DNA of 64,000 nucleotides from NCBI RefSeq assembly GCF_900105045.1, contig NZ_LT629739.1, positions 3,038,001 to 3,102,000 on the forward strand, in the 5' to 3' direction. A program made the translations under genes and the position numbers. This document shows, piece by piece, positions 26,328 through 36,900 of this stretch (position 1 is the first letter of the stretch; each line of letters opens with the position of its first letter). Below the pieces are notes generated by a model. That model was not told where the DNA came from and ran no database searches. It saw only the letters and a list, made by a program, of their open reading frames with translations. The DNA is from Brevibacterium picturae. Its GTDB lineage: Bacteria > Actinomycetota > Actinomycetes > Actinomycetales > Brevibacteriaceae.

Positions 26328-28217
26328 GTGAGTCTGATCGCTCGACTGTCTCGTGGAGTGACTGAAAGCAGTCGGGCAACGCCCGACCGCACGATGCCCA
26401 CCGGAACCGAAGGGGTCCATGTCTACAACGCCACTTGGGGCATTCCGCAATCGATGGGTGGGATGACGACGGCGGCGCTGCGTCGTATACGCAGTTTTCA
26501 GCGGTTCGGTCGGCCGCTTTCGCAGACCCTTCTGACATTCAGTCCGCATCTGGACGTGGATGCGATGCGAACTCGTCTCGTCTCCGAAGGACGGATGACT
26601 GAGGACGTCGAGCTGTTGAACGTGTGGCACGATCTTCGGGGCAGAACCGACGCCGAACTGGCTGCTCTGGAAGGCGAGGTCCCGATCCACCCGGTTCCGG
26701 TGGCTGACGGCTTAGTCGAGAGCATCACCGAATTCTATGACGTGTTTCGCAAGTCCAGCACCGGGCCGATCGTCCGTCGCGATTACCTGCGAAATGATGG
26801 GAGCCTTCTGCTGGTCGATGTCAAGGATCCGAAGATCGGGCGTCGATTCGTCCTCCACACGGCAGCGGGAGAACCCATCGCTGAGTGGAGACGACCCCGG
26901 GACTTCTACAATGCATGGATCTCTGCGACGGTGAGCAAGGAACCGGCTGTCCTTATCGTTGATGACAAAAAAGTCAGTGAGTTCGTCCATGAGATCTCGC
27001 AGAGGAATTTTGCCCTCATTCTCTTCATGCACGGCACACACCTTCGCCACCCGTGGAACGGGCCACATGGGCAGGTCCTTCCTCGCCGAGTGGAGACCAT
27101 GCGAAACTTCGACCGATTCGACGTTGTGGGAGTCCAGACACAGCAGCAGGCAGAGGCGATCACTGCGACGGGCATCCCAGGGGACAACGTCAGGTTCCTC
27201 ACGGGTGAACTGCCATCTGGGTCTGTTCTCTCCGAAGCTCCGACGGATCGCTCGACAAACAGCGGCGTGATGATTGCCAATCTCATCCCACTCAAACGCG
27301 TAGACCATCCGATTCGAGCAGTGGCGAAGCTGAGAGATAGGGGAATCGACGTCACTCTCACCGTCCTGGGCGACGGAACAGAACGGCAAGATCTCGAGCA
27401 GCTCATCACTGATCTGGACGTCGGAGATCGAGTTGAGCTGCCGGGTTACGTTAACGATGTGCCCGCCAGATTGCAATCTGCCTCGTTCTTCATGTTGACG
27501 AGCACCAGCGAAGGACTGCCGCTGTCCATGATGGAGTCTATGGGGGCCGGATGCGTCCCCATCGTCTACGACATCAAATATGGCCCCAGAGACCTCGTAG
27601 ACCCGGGGAAGAACGGCTTCATCACACCGCGGAACGACATCAACGCCCTTGCCGATCAGATCGAAGAGTTCCTAGCGCTCGACACGGGCGACATCGCATC
27701 GATGCGTACCGCTGCAATGACGACTGTTGAACAGTATCTGCCCGAAGCCGGCTACCAACGTTGGAAGACAGTCCTCGAAGAGCTGCGGCCCATGCAATAC
27801 CTCGACGATGGTCAGCAGAATCCGAGCAGAGCCATCGAAGCGGTAACTCTGAGGGTAGCTCCCACCGAAGCCGGAGCGCGGGTCGAGGTCGAACTGCGCC
27901 ACGTCCACAGCTCGACAGCCGAAGCTCTGCAGCTTGTCCTCAGCGGACGGAGGCTGAACACGTTCTTCCTGTGCACGAATCCCACAGTCGAACACCGAAC
28001 ATTCGGACGGAGGACGGTACTCGCCTTCGACGTGGATAACCGCAAATTCTCTGAATCGAGCGATGAGACGTTCGACGTCTACCTGCGGCGACCTCACGAC
28101 CTGTGGGCTTCAAAACGTAGAATCCGCACTCCAGACGACTTCTTGCCCGAAGGCGCGGGTACACGCGAGTGGTATTCCACGAAGCACGGGAATCTTTCGG
28201 TACGCCCCCGGAAGTGA
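26328..28217 (+). CDS. TagE-like GT4 glycosyltransferase (teichoic acid α-glucosyltransferase type), copy 1
   Basis: A 629-residue protein with GTG start. The N-terminal half has GGMTTAALRRIRSFQRFG as in TagE/GtfA. The C-terminal GT-B domain carries VMIANLIPLKRVDHPIRAV, the donor loop VLGDGTERQDLEQL, LPGYVNDVPARLQSASFFML and the E-x7-E retaining-enzyme signature EGLPLSMMESMGAGCVPIVY, followed by DIKYGPRDLV, a string characteristic of poly(glycerol phosphate) glucosyltransferases. A further domain of about 120 residues follows the GT fold. It would add a sugar from a UDP donor to polyol hydroxyls of the polymer. Two paralogues are at 29696 and 41337. Confidence 0.88.
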   Translation: MSLIARLSRGVTESSRATPDRTMPTGTEGVHVYNATWGIPQSMGGMTTAALRRIRSFQRFGRPLSQTLLTFSPHLDVDAMRTRLVSEGRMTEDVELLNVWHDLRGRTDAELAALEGEVPIHPVPVADGLVESITEFYDVFRKSSTGPIVRRDYLRNDGSLLLVDVKDPKIGRRFVLHTAAGEPIAEWRRPRDFYNAWISATVSKEPAVLIVDDKKVSEFVHEISQRNFALILFMHGTHLRHPWNGPHGQVLPRRVETMRNFDRFDVVGVQTQQQAEAITATGIPGDNVRFLTGELPSGSVLSEAPTDRSTNSGVMIANLIPLKRVDHPIRAVAKLRDRGIDVTLTVLGDGTERQDLEQLITDLDVGDRVELPGYVNDVPARLQSASFFMLTSTSEGLPLSMMESMGAGCVPIVYDIKYGPRDLVDPGKNGFITPRNDINALADQIEEFLALDTGDIASMRTAAMTTVEQYLPEAGYQRWKTVLEELRPMQYLDDGQQNPSRAIEAVTLRVAPTEAGARVEVELRHVHSSTAEALQLVLSGRRLNTFFLCTNPTVEHRTFGRRTVLAFDVDNRKFSESSDETFDVYLRRPHDLWASKRRIRTPDDFLPEGAGTREWYSTKHGNLSVRPRK

Positions 28218-28231
28218 CCCGTGTAGCTGTG

Positions 28232-28267
28232 CTGCCAGGTCCCTGGAGATGTTCAGTGACCTGGCAG
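28232..28267. terminator. Bidirectional hairpin between convergent genes
   Basis: Perfect 10-bp arms CTGCCAGGTC (28232-28241) and GACCTGGCAG (28258-28267) with a 16-nt loop, placed in the 63-nt gap between the stops at 28217 (+) and 28281 (-). No T-run. It probably ends both transcripts. Confidence 0.65.
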
Positions 28268-28280
28268 TAGGGAGCTCTGA

Positions 28281-29561
28281 CTACTCCTCGTTGGACTCCG
28301 CATTGGTGCTTTCGAAATGGAACTTCTTCATTTCAACACTGCGATCAGCGATCAGACCCGCGATTGCCTCGGTGAAGAGGACGGTTGATGTGCCCTTCTC
28401 GCCTTCGCCGAAGTAGTGCCGCCGGAGTTCGCGCCGGGCATCGGCAGTCGTGTCGTTGGAGAGCATTTCGTCCAACAGCGCATCGATTCCGTCGATCGTC
28501 GAATGGTCGATGATCGGTGTCGCCCGACTGATCGGTGCCTCATCATTGAGCTTTGCTGTGTCATCGCGGCGATCCGTCAGCGCCAACGGCTTCTCAGACT
28601 GCAGGTAGAGGAAGTCGAGTCCGACGCTTGATATGTCGGTGATAAGCAGATCAACCGTGTCGAACATCGCGAGGATTTCGCCTTGCATGAGGATCTGATG
28701 CTGCTGGGACTCGTCCGTGATCGTCTCATTGGCGTCCTCGATGAGTTCGATGATTCGCGCGTTCGCCTCCGCCATTGCCGGATCATTGGACGCTTCGACA
28801 CGAGGATGGGGCTTATAGATGAGCCGGGTCCCATTGACCTTGAGTGCAGCTGCGACGATCTGAGGACCGAAGAGATCGACCGAGGTGTAATTGTTCGCGT
28901 CGTTCTCGCCCTCCCACGTCGGCGCATACATGATGGTCTTGACCTCGGAGGGTTCCAGTTCGGTAGGTCTGTCGATGTCTAGTTGGGGCCGACCGACTTT
29001 GACCAGAGCCGACTCGTCGAAATCGATCAATGACCTGCGGTAGCGATTGATGGCAGCATCTCCGGCGACGAAGACTCTGTCGTAGGATTTCGCCTGATTT
29101 GAAACCATGCTCAGCTTGTCCGACTCGCCATGGTTGACGTGAACGTGGACCATCGGCGCGAAGCCCAGGGACTGGAAGTTCGTCATTCCGTTGTTCACAT
29201 ACAGCGCGAGTTTGAAGTCGTTGGCGTGGTAGAACGTGTGAAGAGGATCGAATTTGCGCTTGAGCACCATTGGCAGGCGAGTGAGCTCACGCGCCTGCAG
29301 GAGTGCTGATCCCTTGCGCAGCACGAGCACCACCTTGTGCGTCCTATGAAGCTCTTCGAGAACAGGGATCCACTGTTTGAGTTGGTAGAACTTCGACTTG
29401 CGGTCTCCGAAGTAGACGACCACATCGGCCTTGACGTAGCTGCCGTCGAACTCGTCTTCGAGTTGGTTCCACCGCTCCGTTCCTCTGATCCATTTGCTGG
29501 TCTTCTTCCAAGCAGACGACCGCACAGCCTTCAGAGCTGTTGTACGGATCAGATTCTTCAC
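28281..29561 (-). CDS. TagF/TagB-type glycerophosphotransferase, HGESDK subtype
   Basis: A 426-residue protein from GTG 29561 with AAAGG upstream. Key segments in order: VVVYFGDRKSKFYQLKQWIP, HVHVNHGESDKLSMVSNQ (active-site His), VGRPQLDIDRP, MYAPTWEGENDANNY, IYKPHPRVEA and TVDLLITDISSVGLDFLYLQ (an intact ITDxSS signature). The C-terminus DARRELRRHYFGEGEKGTST resembles the end of TagF-type polymerases (donor-phosphate loop). It should add polyol phosphate units; length corresponds to one catalytic module with a short N-terminus. It faces 29696 from a divergent 134-nt promoter region and converges on 26328. Confidence 0.88.
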   Translation of the reverse strand: MKNLIRTTALKAVRSSAWKKTSKWIRGTERWNQLEDEFDGSYVKADVVVYFGDRKSKFYQLKQWIPVLEELHRTHKVVLVLRKGSALLQARELTRLPMVLKRKFDPLHTFYHANDFKLALYVNNGMTNFQSLGFAPMVHVHVNHGESDKLSMVSNQAKSYDRVFVAGDAAINRYRRSLIDFDESALVKVGRPQLDIDRPTELEPSEVKTIMYAPTWEGENDANNYTSVDLFGPQIVAAALKVNGTRLIYKPHPRVEASNDPAMAEANARIIELIEDANETITDESQQHQILMQGEILAMFDTVDLLITDISSVGLDFLYLQSEKPLALTDRRDDTAKLNDEAPISRATPIIDHSTIDGIDALLDEMLSNDTTADARRELRRHYFGEGEKGTSTVLFTEAIAGLIADRSVEMKKFHFESTNAESNEE

Positions 29562-29695
29562 AGTATGCCTTTCACCAGTGGAACGGGCTTCTCACATCAG
29601 CCGCTGAAACATTGCCATCCCCAATGCTACGGCCAAAAATCTAGACCGACTGGTTGTCCGTTGTGAAGTTGATCAGTGCTGGTTAGGCTGATCGA

Positions 29696-31630
29696 ATGGA
29701 AGGCTTGGCGCAGCGCTTGATCAGACGGTTATCCGGGCGGCGTCGGTTCGACCCGTCGAACAGCCTTGGCTCGCGGGTTCGACCGCAGGTGCAGCCCGAA
29801 GGCGAGTTCCCAGTGAAAGGGTTTCCGGACGGGCGCTACTTCGCTAATTTGGGCGAACTCGCCAAGAACTACGGCGGCACCTCGAGTGTGGTATTTCACA
29901 GGAGCAAGACATTCGTCGAGCAGACTGGACATCCGGTCGATATCCTCACCTTCGGCCACCTGCGTGACTACGATTCGCTGACGGAGGAGATGCTCGCCGA
30001 CGGTCGATTCGTCCCGGGGATGCGATTTCGCAATATGTGGGCAGAGCTCTCAGTCATGCATCCTGCCGAGGCTGGGACCGTGCGAAGGGAGTGCCCCGAC
30101 TTTTCGCCGTTGGACGATTCGACCGCAAGCGAAGTCGTCCGGGGCCGAGGCGTCCCGCTGCGGAAATTTCGAAAGCGCGGTTCGACGGTCAATCTGCAGA
30201 TCGACATGTGCCGGGCTGACGGGTCGGTGATCGTTTCGGACCGTAGGGACTTGACCACCAGCACGGGAAAATCGCGTCATTCCCTCATCCTGTGTGACAC
30301 CAAGAGTCGGCCGGTGAAGGAATTCGGATCCATTGTGGAATTGCGCAATTACTGGTTGGACTCAGTCGTCGGTGATGACCTGGCTTTTCTCTTCTCGGAT
30401 ACATTCGGCATAGCCGGCTTCACCCACCAGTACAAGAGAAACAACGTTGTCCTGGTCCAAACCTTCCACAACAACCATCTGCGGCACGGTACGAAGGGAC
30501 AGATCGGCTACACACAGGATCGGTACCTGCCGTTTCTTGACAATATCGACGATTTCGACGCGACGGTCGTCTTGACGACAAGGCAGAAACACGATCTGGA
30601 CGCGCTGATGGGACCGTCCCCTCAACGATGGGTAGTTCCGAATTCTCGCACCGTTGGCGGTTCGGACGGAGGCAGTCGGGATCGAACTCGCGGCATGTGC
30701 GTCGGACGTCTCGTCGCTGGCAAGCAGATCGACCACGCCATTCACGCAGTGGTCGCCGCCAACGAACGTCTCGAAGCCCCGATTCACTTAGATATCTATG
30801 GCGAAGGCACAGCCAGGAGCGCCATCGAACAGACAATCGCCGATATCGGCACCACAGATATCAGCCTGATCGGTCACGACCCCACGGCAGCCGACCGGTT
30901 CGCATCAGCCTCATTCTCTCTGCTCACCAGCAGGTCTGAGGCAATGCCTCTCGTCCTGGCCGAGAGCATGAGCCGAGGTTGTATTCCCATTGCCTACGAC
31001 ATCGCCTATGGACCCGGCGAGATCATCACCGATGGCATCGATGGATTCCTGGTGGAGCCGGATGACGTTGCGGCCCTTACAGACACCATCGTCAAGCTGC
31101 AGACCATGGACGACGCCGACTTGGAGTCGTTGCGGAGAGCGGCCAGGAAACGCGCCCACGACTTCTCAGATGCGGCTGTGGCAGAGAAATGGGGAGAGGT
31201 CCTTCGTGAGACGCTCGCACACAGGCGAGAGCCTGAAGAGCTCGCGGTTTCCGAATGCGAGACTTCGCTCGAAGCCTCCGATCATTCTCTGGTGTTCTCA
31301 GCGAGCTTCAACACCAGTCGTTTGGTCCACGCACTCCGCGCACATCTTGTGCTGAGAAGTCGGAGCGAACCCGTGCTGACTCGTCTCGAATGCGCAATCG
31401 ACTCTGTAGAAGCCGACCGGTACACAGTTTCAACAGTCATTGGGGAGGACAGGATCTCCTGGGTGAACCGAGGAATCATCGACGCGCATTTGGAAGTGCA
31501 TGATGAATCGGGACGTGCGGCCCGCAGACTCCCCGCACCCTTAAGATTTCGAGACGGTGAGAAAATCAGCTACTCCGACTTCACGGTGTACGCCACCAAG
31601 CACGGAAGTCTGAGTTTCAAACACAAGTAG
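29696..31630 (+). CDS. TagE-like GT4 glycosyltransferase, copy 2
   Basis: A 644-residue protein. The N-terminal acceptor half contains NYGGTSSVVFHRSKTFVEQT and VLVQTFHNNHLRHGT, seen also in the other TagE-like proteins of this locus. The GT-B donor half shows CVGRLVAGKQIDHAIHAVV, DIYGEGTARSAIEQTI, LIGHDPTAADRFASASFSLL and the E-x7-E signature EAMPLVLAESMSRGCIPIAY followed by DIAYGPGEII. A C-terminal β-rich domain of about 130 residues ends YSDFTVYATKHGSLSF, matching the end of copy 1 (YSTKHGNLSV), so these enzymes share an unnamed tail domain. Role: sugar decoration of the polymer; donor unknown. Confidence 0.88.
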   Translation: MEGLAQRLIRRLSGRRRFDPSNSLGSRVRPQVQPEGEFPVKGFPDGRYFANLGELAKNYGGTSSVVFHRSKTFVEQTGHPVDILTFGHLRDYDSLTEEMLADGRFVPGMRFRNMWAELSVMHPAEAGTVRRECPDFSPLDDSTASEVVRGRGVPLRKFRKRGSTVNLQIDMCRADGSVIVSDRRDLTTSTGKSRHSLILCDTKSRPVKEFGSIVELRNYWLDSVVGDDLAFLFSDTFGIAGFTHQYKRNNVVLVQTFHNNHLRHGTKGQIGYTQDRYLPFLDNIDDFDATVVLTTRQKHDLDALMGPSPQRWVVPNSRTVGGSDGGSRDRTRGMCVGRLVAGKQIDHAIHAVVAANERLEAPIHLDIYGEGTARSAIEQTIADIGTTDISLIGHDPTAADRFASASFSLLTSRSEAMPLVLAESMSRGCIPIAYDIAYGPGEIITDGIDGFLVEPDDVAALTDTIVKLQTMDDADLESLRRAARKRAHDFSDAAVAEKWGEVLRETLAHRREPEELAVSECETSLEASDHSLVFSASFNTSRLVHALRAHLVLRSRSEPVLTRLECAIDSVEADRYTVSTVIGEDRISWVNRGIIDAHLEVHDESGRAARRLPAPLRFRDGEKISYSDFTVYATKHGSLSFKHK

Positions 31631-31722
31631 ATAGTCAACGCTTAACAAGACGCCCTCGAGCCATCTGTCGAGCACGTCAATGCCTCCCTCAAGGCTCTGG
31701 AGGCGGTACCCTGAGTAGTTGA

Positions 31723-33894
31723 ATGACGCCAGGCCGTCGCTGTCCGATGCTTTCTACCAGATGGAGTCCTGCGCAGGTGCAGACAATACCCACCCTTCCC
31801 TCGCAGGCCACTCAGCCACCCAATACTGATCCCCGTCGATCTCAAAAAGGCTCGGGATTCCGCAAGGATATTCAAGGGCTGCGTGCGATCGCTGTCGGAA
31901 TCGTCGTTCTCTATCATCTTTGGCCGAATCGACTCCCCGGTGGTTTCATCGGCGTCGATGTGTTCCTGGTCATCTCCGGTTATCTCATCACCACGCACCT
32001 GATCAGCAGACCACCTCGAACCATCTCCGATGTGGTCGATTTCTGGGGACGACGTATCCGCAGGCTCTTGCCGGCTTCACTCCTCGTGCTGGCGACGACT
32101 GGAGTCGCGACCTTCTTCTTCGCGCCAGAATCGATCTGGGCGGATACAGGTAGGCAGCTGCTCACCTCGGCGTTCTATGTCGTCAATTGGGAGTTCGCGA
32201 GTTCCAGCGTCGACTATCTCGAATCAAACAATGCGCCGTCTCCAGTGCAACATTTTTGGTCGCTGTCGGTGGAAGAGCAGTTCTATTTCGTGTGGCCGGT
32301 GATCATCGGTCTTGCTGTGGCCTTCGGGCTGGCGCTCAGACGAGTCCATACGGTAGTCGCCTCTACTGTGGTGCTCATCTTCGTAGCCTCTCTGATCTTC
32401 TCCGTGTGGTACACCGGTGTGCAGCCGGCCGCTGCTTACTTCATCACGCCGACCCGGATGTGGGAACTCGCCGCTGGCGGTCTGGTCGCCTTGTTCGTGA
32501 CCTATCTCAGACCAGGCAGGCATCGATGGAGCTCGGTACTGGCCTGGGTGGGAGTCGTCGGGATTATTCTCGGCAGCTTCTTCATCACTCCGGATATGCC
32601 GTTCCCCGGAATCATTGCAATGGTGCCCGTCGCGTCGACAATGCTGATCATCGTCGCCGACTGTCGCGGTCCGCGTTCACCACTGCCGTTGCTATCTTTG
32701 CGACCTGCTCAGTTCCTTGGAAACATCTCCTATTCCGTGTACCTATGGCATTGGCCGCTCATCGTCCTCGTGCCTTATGTGTCGGACAACCTGGGCCGCT
32801 TGGACAAGGCTCTCATCATCGTGGTTGCCGTTCTCTTGGCCTGGGCATCGACGGAAATGGTGGAGAAGCGATTCCGCGCCGGTCCGTGGCTGCGTACTCG
32901 GGTACGGACTTTCGGACTCGCTGCTGTAGGCATGGTGCTCGTCGGTGGTCTGGGTCTCAGCCAGATGTGGGCGTCTCAGGCAATTATCGACGAAGGCACC
33001 GATACGCTCCAGAGTGCGCTGGCAGACCCCCAGATCTGCGTTGGAGCTGAGGCCCTTGACCCGGCAGCAGCGGGAAAGCCGGGCTGCAGCGAAGCCGATT
33101 CTCTCTTGATGGACCCTGCCGCCGCTGAAACTGACAAGAGCAATGCCTATGCGGATGGATGTTGGTCGAATATTCCTTTCGACAAACGTCCCACTTGTAC
33201 CTATGGGGACGGCGAAACCCAGGTTGCACTCATCGGGAACTCGCATGCCGGGCATTGGCTTCCGGCGCTCGAAAAGTTAGCAGAGAAGAATGATTGGACC
33301 ATCACCACATTCCTCATCTCCCGGTGCACAGTCTCTACGGAGTTCCAGTCCTTCGATACGAATGCAAAATCGCAGGCGTGCAGGGACTACACCGATTGGA
33401 CGATGGAGCAGACTACCTCGGGTAAGTATGACTCCATCGTCACTTCTGAACGACAGTCCGTGCCACTGCGAGATCAGACCTGGGAGGAGACGGAGACCAA
33501 TGCACCCGGCGGCTACACAGAACCGCTTAAGCAGTGGAGCGACGCCGGCCTGGATATCCTCGTCATCCGTGACACGCCTTTCCCCGGCACTGCGAAGAAG
33601 GACATCCCAGATTGCGTAGCCGCGAACGAAGATGATCTCTCACAGTGCGAAGGCACTCCGGAGTCCTGGTATTGGATGGATCCTTTGGCAGAAACGGCGA
33701 AATCGATGGAGCGCGACAATATAGCCGTCATCGATCCGCAGGCTTGGGTGTGTCCAGAGGGCACTTGCCGCCCGGCCATCGGGGGAGTGATCACCTATTT
33801 CGACGATTCCCACATCACAGCTACTTATGCTCAAACCTTGGCGCCACTGTTGGGTGAGGCAATTGACGGAACCGGGCTTGAAACGCTGAAATGA
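31723..33894 (+). CDS. AT3-SGNH O-acyltransferase (OafA/YrhL type), copy 2
   Basis: A 723-residue paralogue of the 21381 gene, roughly two-thirds identical by eye over most of its length (FRKDIQGLRAIAVGIVVLYH, FIGVDVFLVISGYLITTHL, FWSLSVEEQFYFVWPVIIG). The SGNH domain has IGNSHAGHWLPALEKLAEK and YFDDSHITATYAQTLAP, so catalytic residues are kept. The first 40 residues differ and the start (ATG 31723) is uncertain; ATG 31747 is an alternative. Two near-identical acyltransferases in one locus suggest two acyl groups, two positions or conditional use. Confidence 0.92.
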   Translation: MTPGRRCPMLSTRWSPAQVQTIPTLPSQATQPPNTDPRRSQKGSGFRKDIQGLRAIAVGIVVLYHLWPNRLPGGFIGVDVFLVISGYLITTHLISRPPRTISDVVDFWGRRIRRLLPASLLVLATTGVATFFFAPESIWADTGRQLLTSAFYVVNWEFASSSVDYLESNNAPSPVQHFWSLSVEEQFYFVWPVIIGLAVAFGLALRRVHTVVASTVVLIFVASLIFSVWYTGVQPAAAYFITPTRMWELAAGGLVALFVTYLRPGRHRWSSVLAWVGVVGIILGSFFITPDMPFPGIIAMVPVASTMLIIVADCRGPRSPLPLLSLRPAQFLGNISYSVYLWHWPLIVLVPYVSDNLGRLDKALIIVVAVLLAWASTEMVEKRFRAGPWLRTRVRTFGLAAVGMVLVGGLGLSQMWASQAIIDEGTDTLQSALADPQICVGAEALDPAAAGKPGCSEADSLLMDPAAAETDKSNAYADGCWSNIPFDKRPTCTYGDGETQVALIGNSHAGHWLPALEKLAEKNDWTITTFLISRCTVSTEFQSFDTNAKSQACRDYTDWTMEQTTSGKYDSIVTSERQSVPLRDQTWEETETNAPGGYTEPLKQWSDAGLDILVIRDTPFPGTAKKDIPDCVAANEDDLSQCEGTPESWYWMDPLAETAKSMERDNIAVIDPQAWVCPEGTCRPAIGGVITYFDDSHITATYAQTLAPLLGEAIDGTGLETLK

Positions 33895-33943
33895 GTTTTC
33901 CACGCCCAGAGCCGTCCACTCGGGAGACGAAGTCTTTGGGTGA

Positions 33944-36900
33944 TTAAGCTGTTGTGTCCTTCGTGCCGAAGACCGCGTCGACGACGCGCATTGCAGCTTG
34001 ACCATCATCCTCCGGCGCGTATGCGGAGGAGAATTCGGCGGATCGAGCCGACAGTTCAGAAGCAGTCGTATCCAGGGAAGATATTGTCTTCCACAGGTCG
34101 CTCTCCGATGTTACGACAGGTCCGGGAAGATCGGCGTTGTAATCGAGATAGAACCCTCTCAAATGGTCTCGATAATTCTCAAGGTCGTAGGCGAAGAAGA
34201 TGATTGGACGCTCGAGGATTGAATAGTCGAAGAACACTGAGGAATAGTCTGTGATGAGAGCGTCACTGGCCAAATAGAGTTCGTTGATGTCATCGTAAGC
34301 GGATACATCACGGACCGCTTCGGAGAGATGGTCAGGGATCGTAATTCGGCTGGTGACGACGACGTGCATCCGGAGGAGGAGGACGTATTCTTCGCCGAAT
34401 TCGGCGGCAAAGCGCTCCAGGTCGAATGGAAGAGCAAAACCGAATCTGTTTCCGGAGATGTTCTGGTCGTCACGGAAGGTCGGTGCGTACAGCAAGACCT
34501 TTTTCCCCTCGGGCAGATCCAGTTTCCGTCGAACAGATTCGCCGACCTTGTGCATATCTGAGTTGTTGAGTATGTCGTTGCGAGGGTAGCCGGCCTCGAT
34601 GACCTCTGCGCTGTGCCGGAACGCAGTAGAGAATGCAGAGGTTGCATAGGGTGATGGCGACAGCAGGTGAGACCACTGTTGGCCGGCCTGAGTCACTCGG
34701 TCGAGGTAACCAGCACCGCGACCTTCGATGTGTTCAAGGTCGTGCTGCATCTTCTTCAGCGGTGTGCCGTGCCATGTCTGAAGATATACACCGCCCTTGC
34801 GGCGGGTGATGTAGTAAGGAAAGTTCTGGTTGTTGACCCAGTATTTCGCCCGAGCGAGATACCAGAAGTACTGCGGCGACAGGCGCTTGACGACAAACGT
34901 GTGAGCGTCTGCTGTGGGAAGCTTGCCGTTGTATACCCAGATCTTGGTGCGTGTGTCACCGCGCCGGATGAGCTCCTCATAAATAGCTCGGGGGCTGTCG
35001 GAGTACTGCTTGCCCAAGCCGGATTCGAAGACGATGAGGTCCTCTTGGATCGGCAGCTTCTTGGCAGCAGAAAACAGCCGTTTCATGTTTGGGAAATAGT
35101 GCTTGCTTCTGCGCAGCCGCTTCTGCAGAAGCTGGACGGGCTCCGAATGAGCGACCTTATCGAGGGAAGCCCGCTTGGTAGCATTCCGGATCGCGCGAAC
35201 GATCCGCTCCCTGTTGTTCTGGTCGCGAAACGCGTAGAGACTGTCAGCGCGGTCAAAGAATTCGTCGAACGATTCAGTGCCGTCTGCCAGCAGGCTCTCC
35301 AAGCTTCTGAGCAGTGAACCGCGAGTCAGACTTACTCGACCGGGGAGTTCACGGTCCAGATCGAAATGGGAACCTGACTTTCCGAAGAAACGCGACCGAT
35401 CGAACTGGAAATAGAGGAGTGGCTTGTGCAGAAAGCTGAAATCCAGGCCAGCGCTCGAATAGTCTGTGATCATCATGCCGCTCTCCTTGATCAGAGATTG
35501 GACACTGACTTCGCCCTGAACGAAGATGCGAACGGGAGTATCGGCAAACTCACTGATGTGCTTGCGCATGTTCGGGTGCAGGCCGAAGATGACGTCAAGA
35601 TTGAATTTTTCGCATAGTTCCGCGAACTCAGGGCTGCTGAGGAAGCCGTGCCACTCCTGGAAGAAGCGAGTCTCGGTAAAGGAATCGGTCGAGGTCAGCC
35701 AGTCTCTCCAAGTCGGGAGAATCAGTACCTGATTCGACTGAACTTCGACGTCATCGTCGAAGAGCGAATCGAAGCGAGAGAGGCCGGTGACTTCGACCTC
35801 GTGCGGCGAGTAGCCGAAGTCATCGACAATCATCACCTTCTCCCGCTCAGAACTCGTCAGGAACAGATCAGTAGAAAATCCGGGCGCCGACTTTCCATAC
35901 GTCGGCGGCATCCACTTCATGCCCATCACCCCGTGCTGCAAGAAAACTTCCAACCCTTTGCAGGCTTCGATGAAGCTCCTACGTCTGGTCGGGTAGATGT
36001 ATTCCGGGTGATGAGAGCCGATGATCCTGCTGGCCGCAAGAGAAAGCAGAACGTGTTCTTGGGATCGGTGCCGGACGACATGGTCTTCATATCCGGCCAA
36101 GTTGGCCAACTCCGGCGACTTGAGGTCGATGACGTATCGGGCATCGATCTCGGGGTGGTTATCGACTAGATACTTGAATAGAGTCAGTCCCGTATCTTGT
36201 GCTTTGAACGGCATCTCCCCGACGAGCCAGACAGGGCGGTCAGTATAGGCTCCGTGGGCGGCGCGCCGGAGTCGTCGAGGATTTTCGATGGCCTTGTCGA
36301 TCAGCGCGAGTGCCCTACTTTCGAAGTACTCCACTTGAAACGAAACGTTCTTCACCTTCATGGTGAAATATGGAACGACGGACACAGCGGTGTTGCCGAC
36401 GGCCACGGTCCCCGGCTTGGCGCTGCGCCGCACCAAATATCGGTTCTTGCCTACCCTGGCACGGTGCCGCTCGGGGGAGCCGCCGACGTCGGCGGAAAGC
36501 CACGCATCGAAGATATCGTCCGCAGCGCCGTCTAGTTCAAGGAATTTCGACAGAGGAGCTTGACTCTCGAATTTGTATTGATTGAGCCCGTACTTGTGCT
36601 CGGTGCCTTCGGCGTCGAAGACCAACCGTGCAGGGATTGAGATGATCTGCCCGGTTGCTCGAGCGCTCAGCTGCAGTTGCAAATCGCTGATTGACGTATG
36701 CCGAGTGTAGATCCGCCCCTTAATCTGCAGACGCCGTGTATCTCCCACGGTGAGCGCATCGACATGGACTCGCATATACGGACGCAGAGGATAGTTCACT
36801 GCAATCGCGATGTTGCCCTTCTTCGTGACATAAGGGGTCAGCTGATTATCGCCGATGCTGACCGAAGTCAGTGCCGAAAGCTGAGTGTGCTGGAAGCGTC

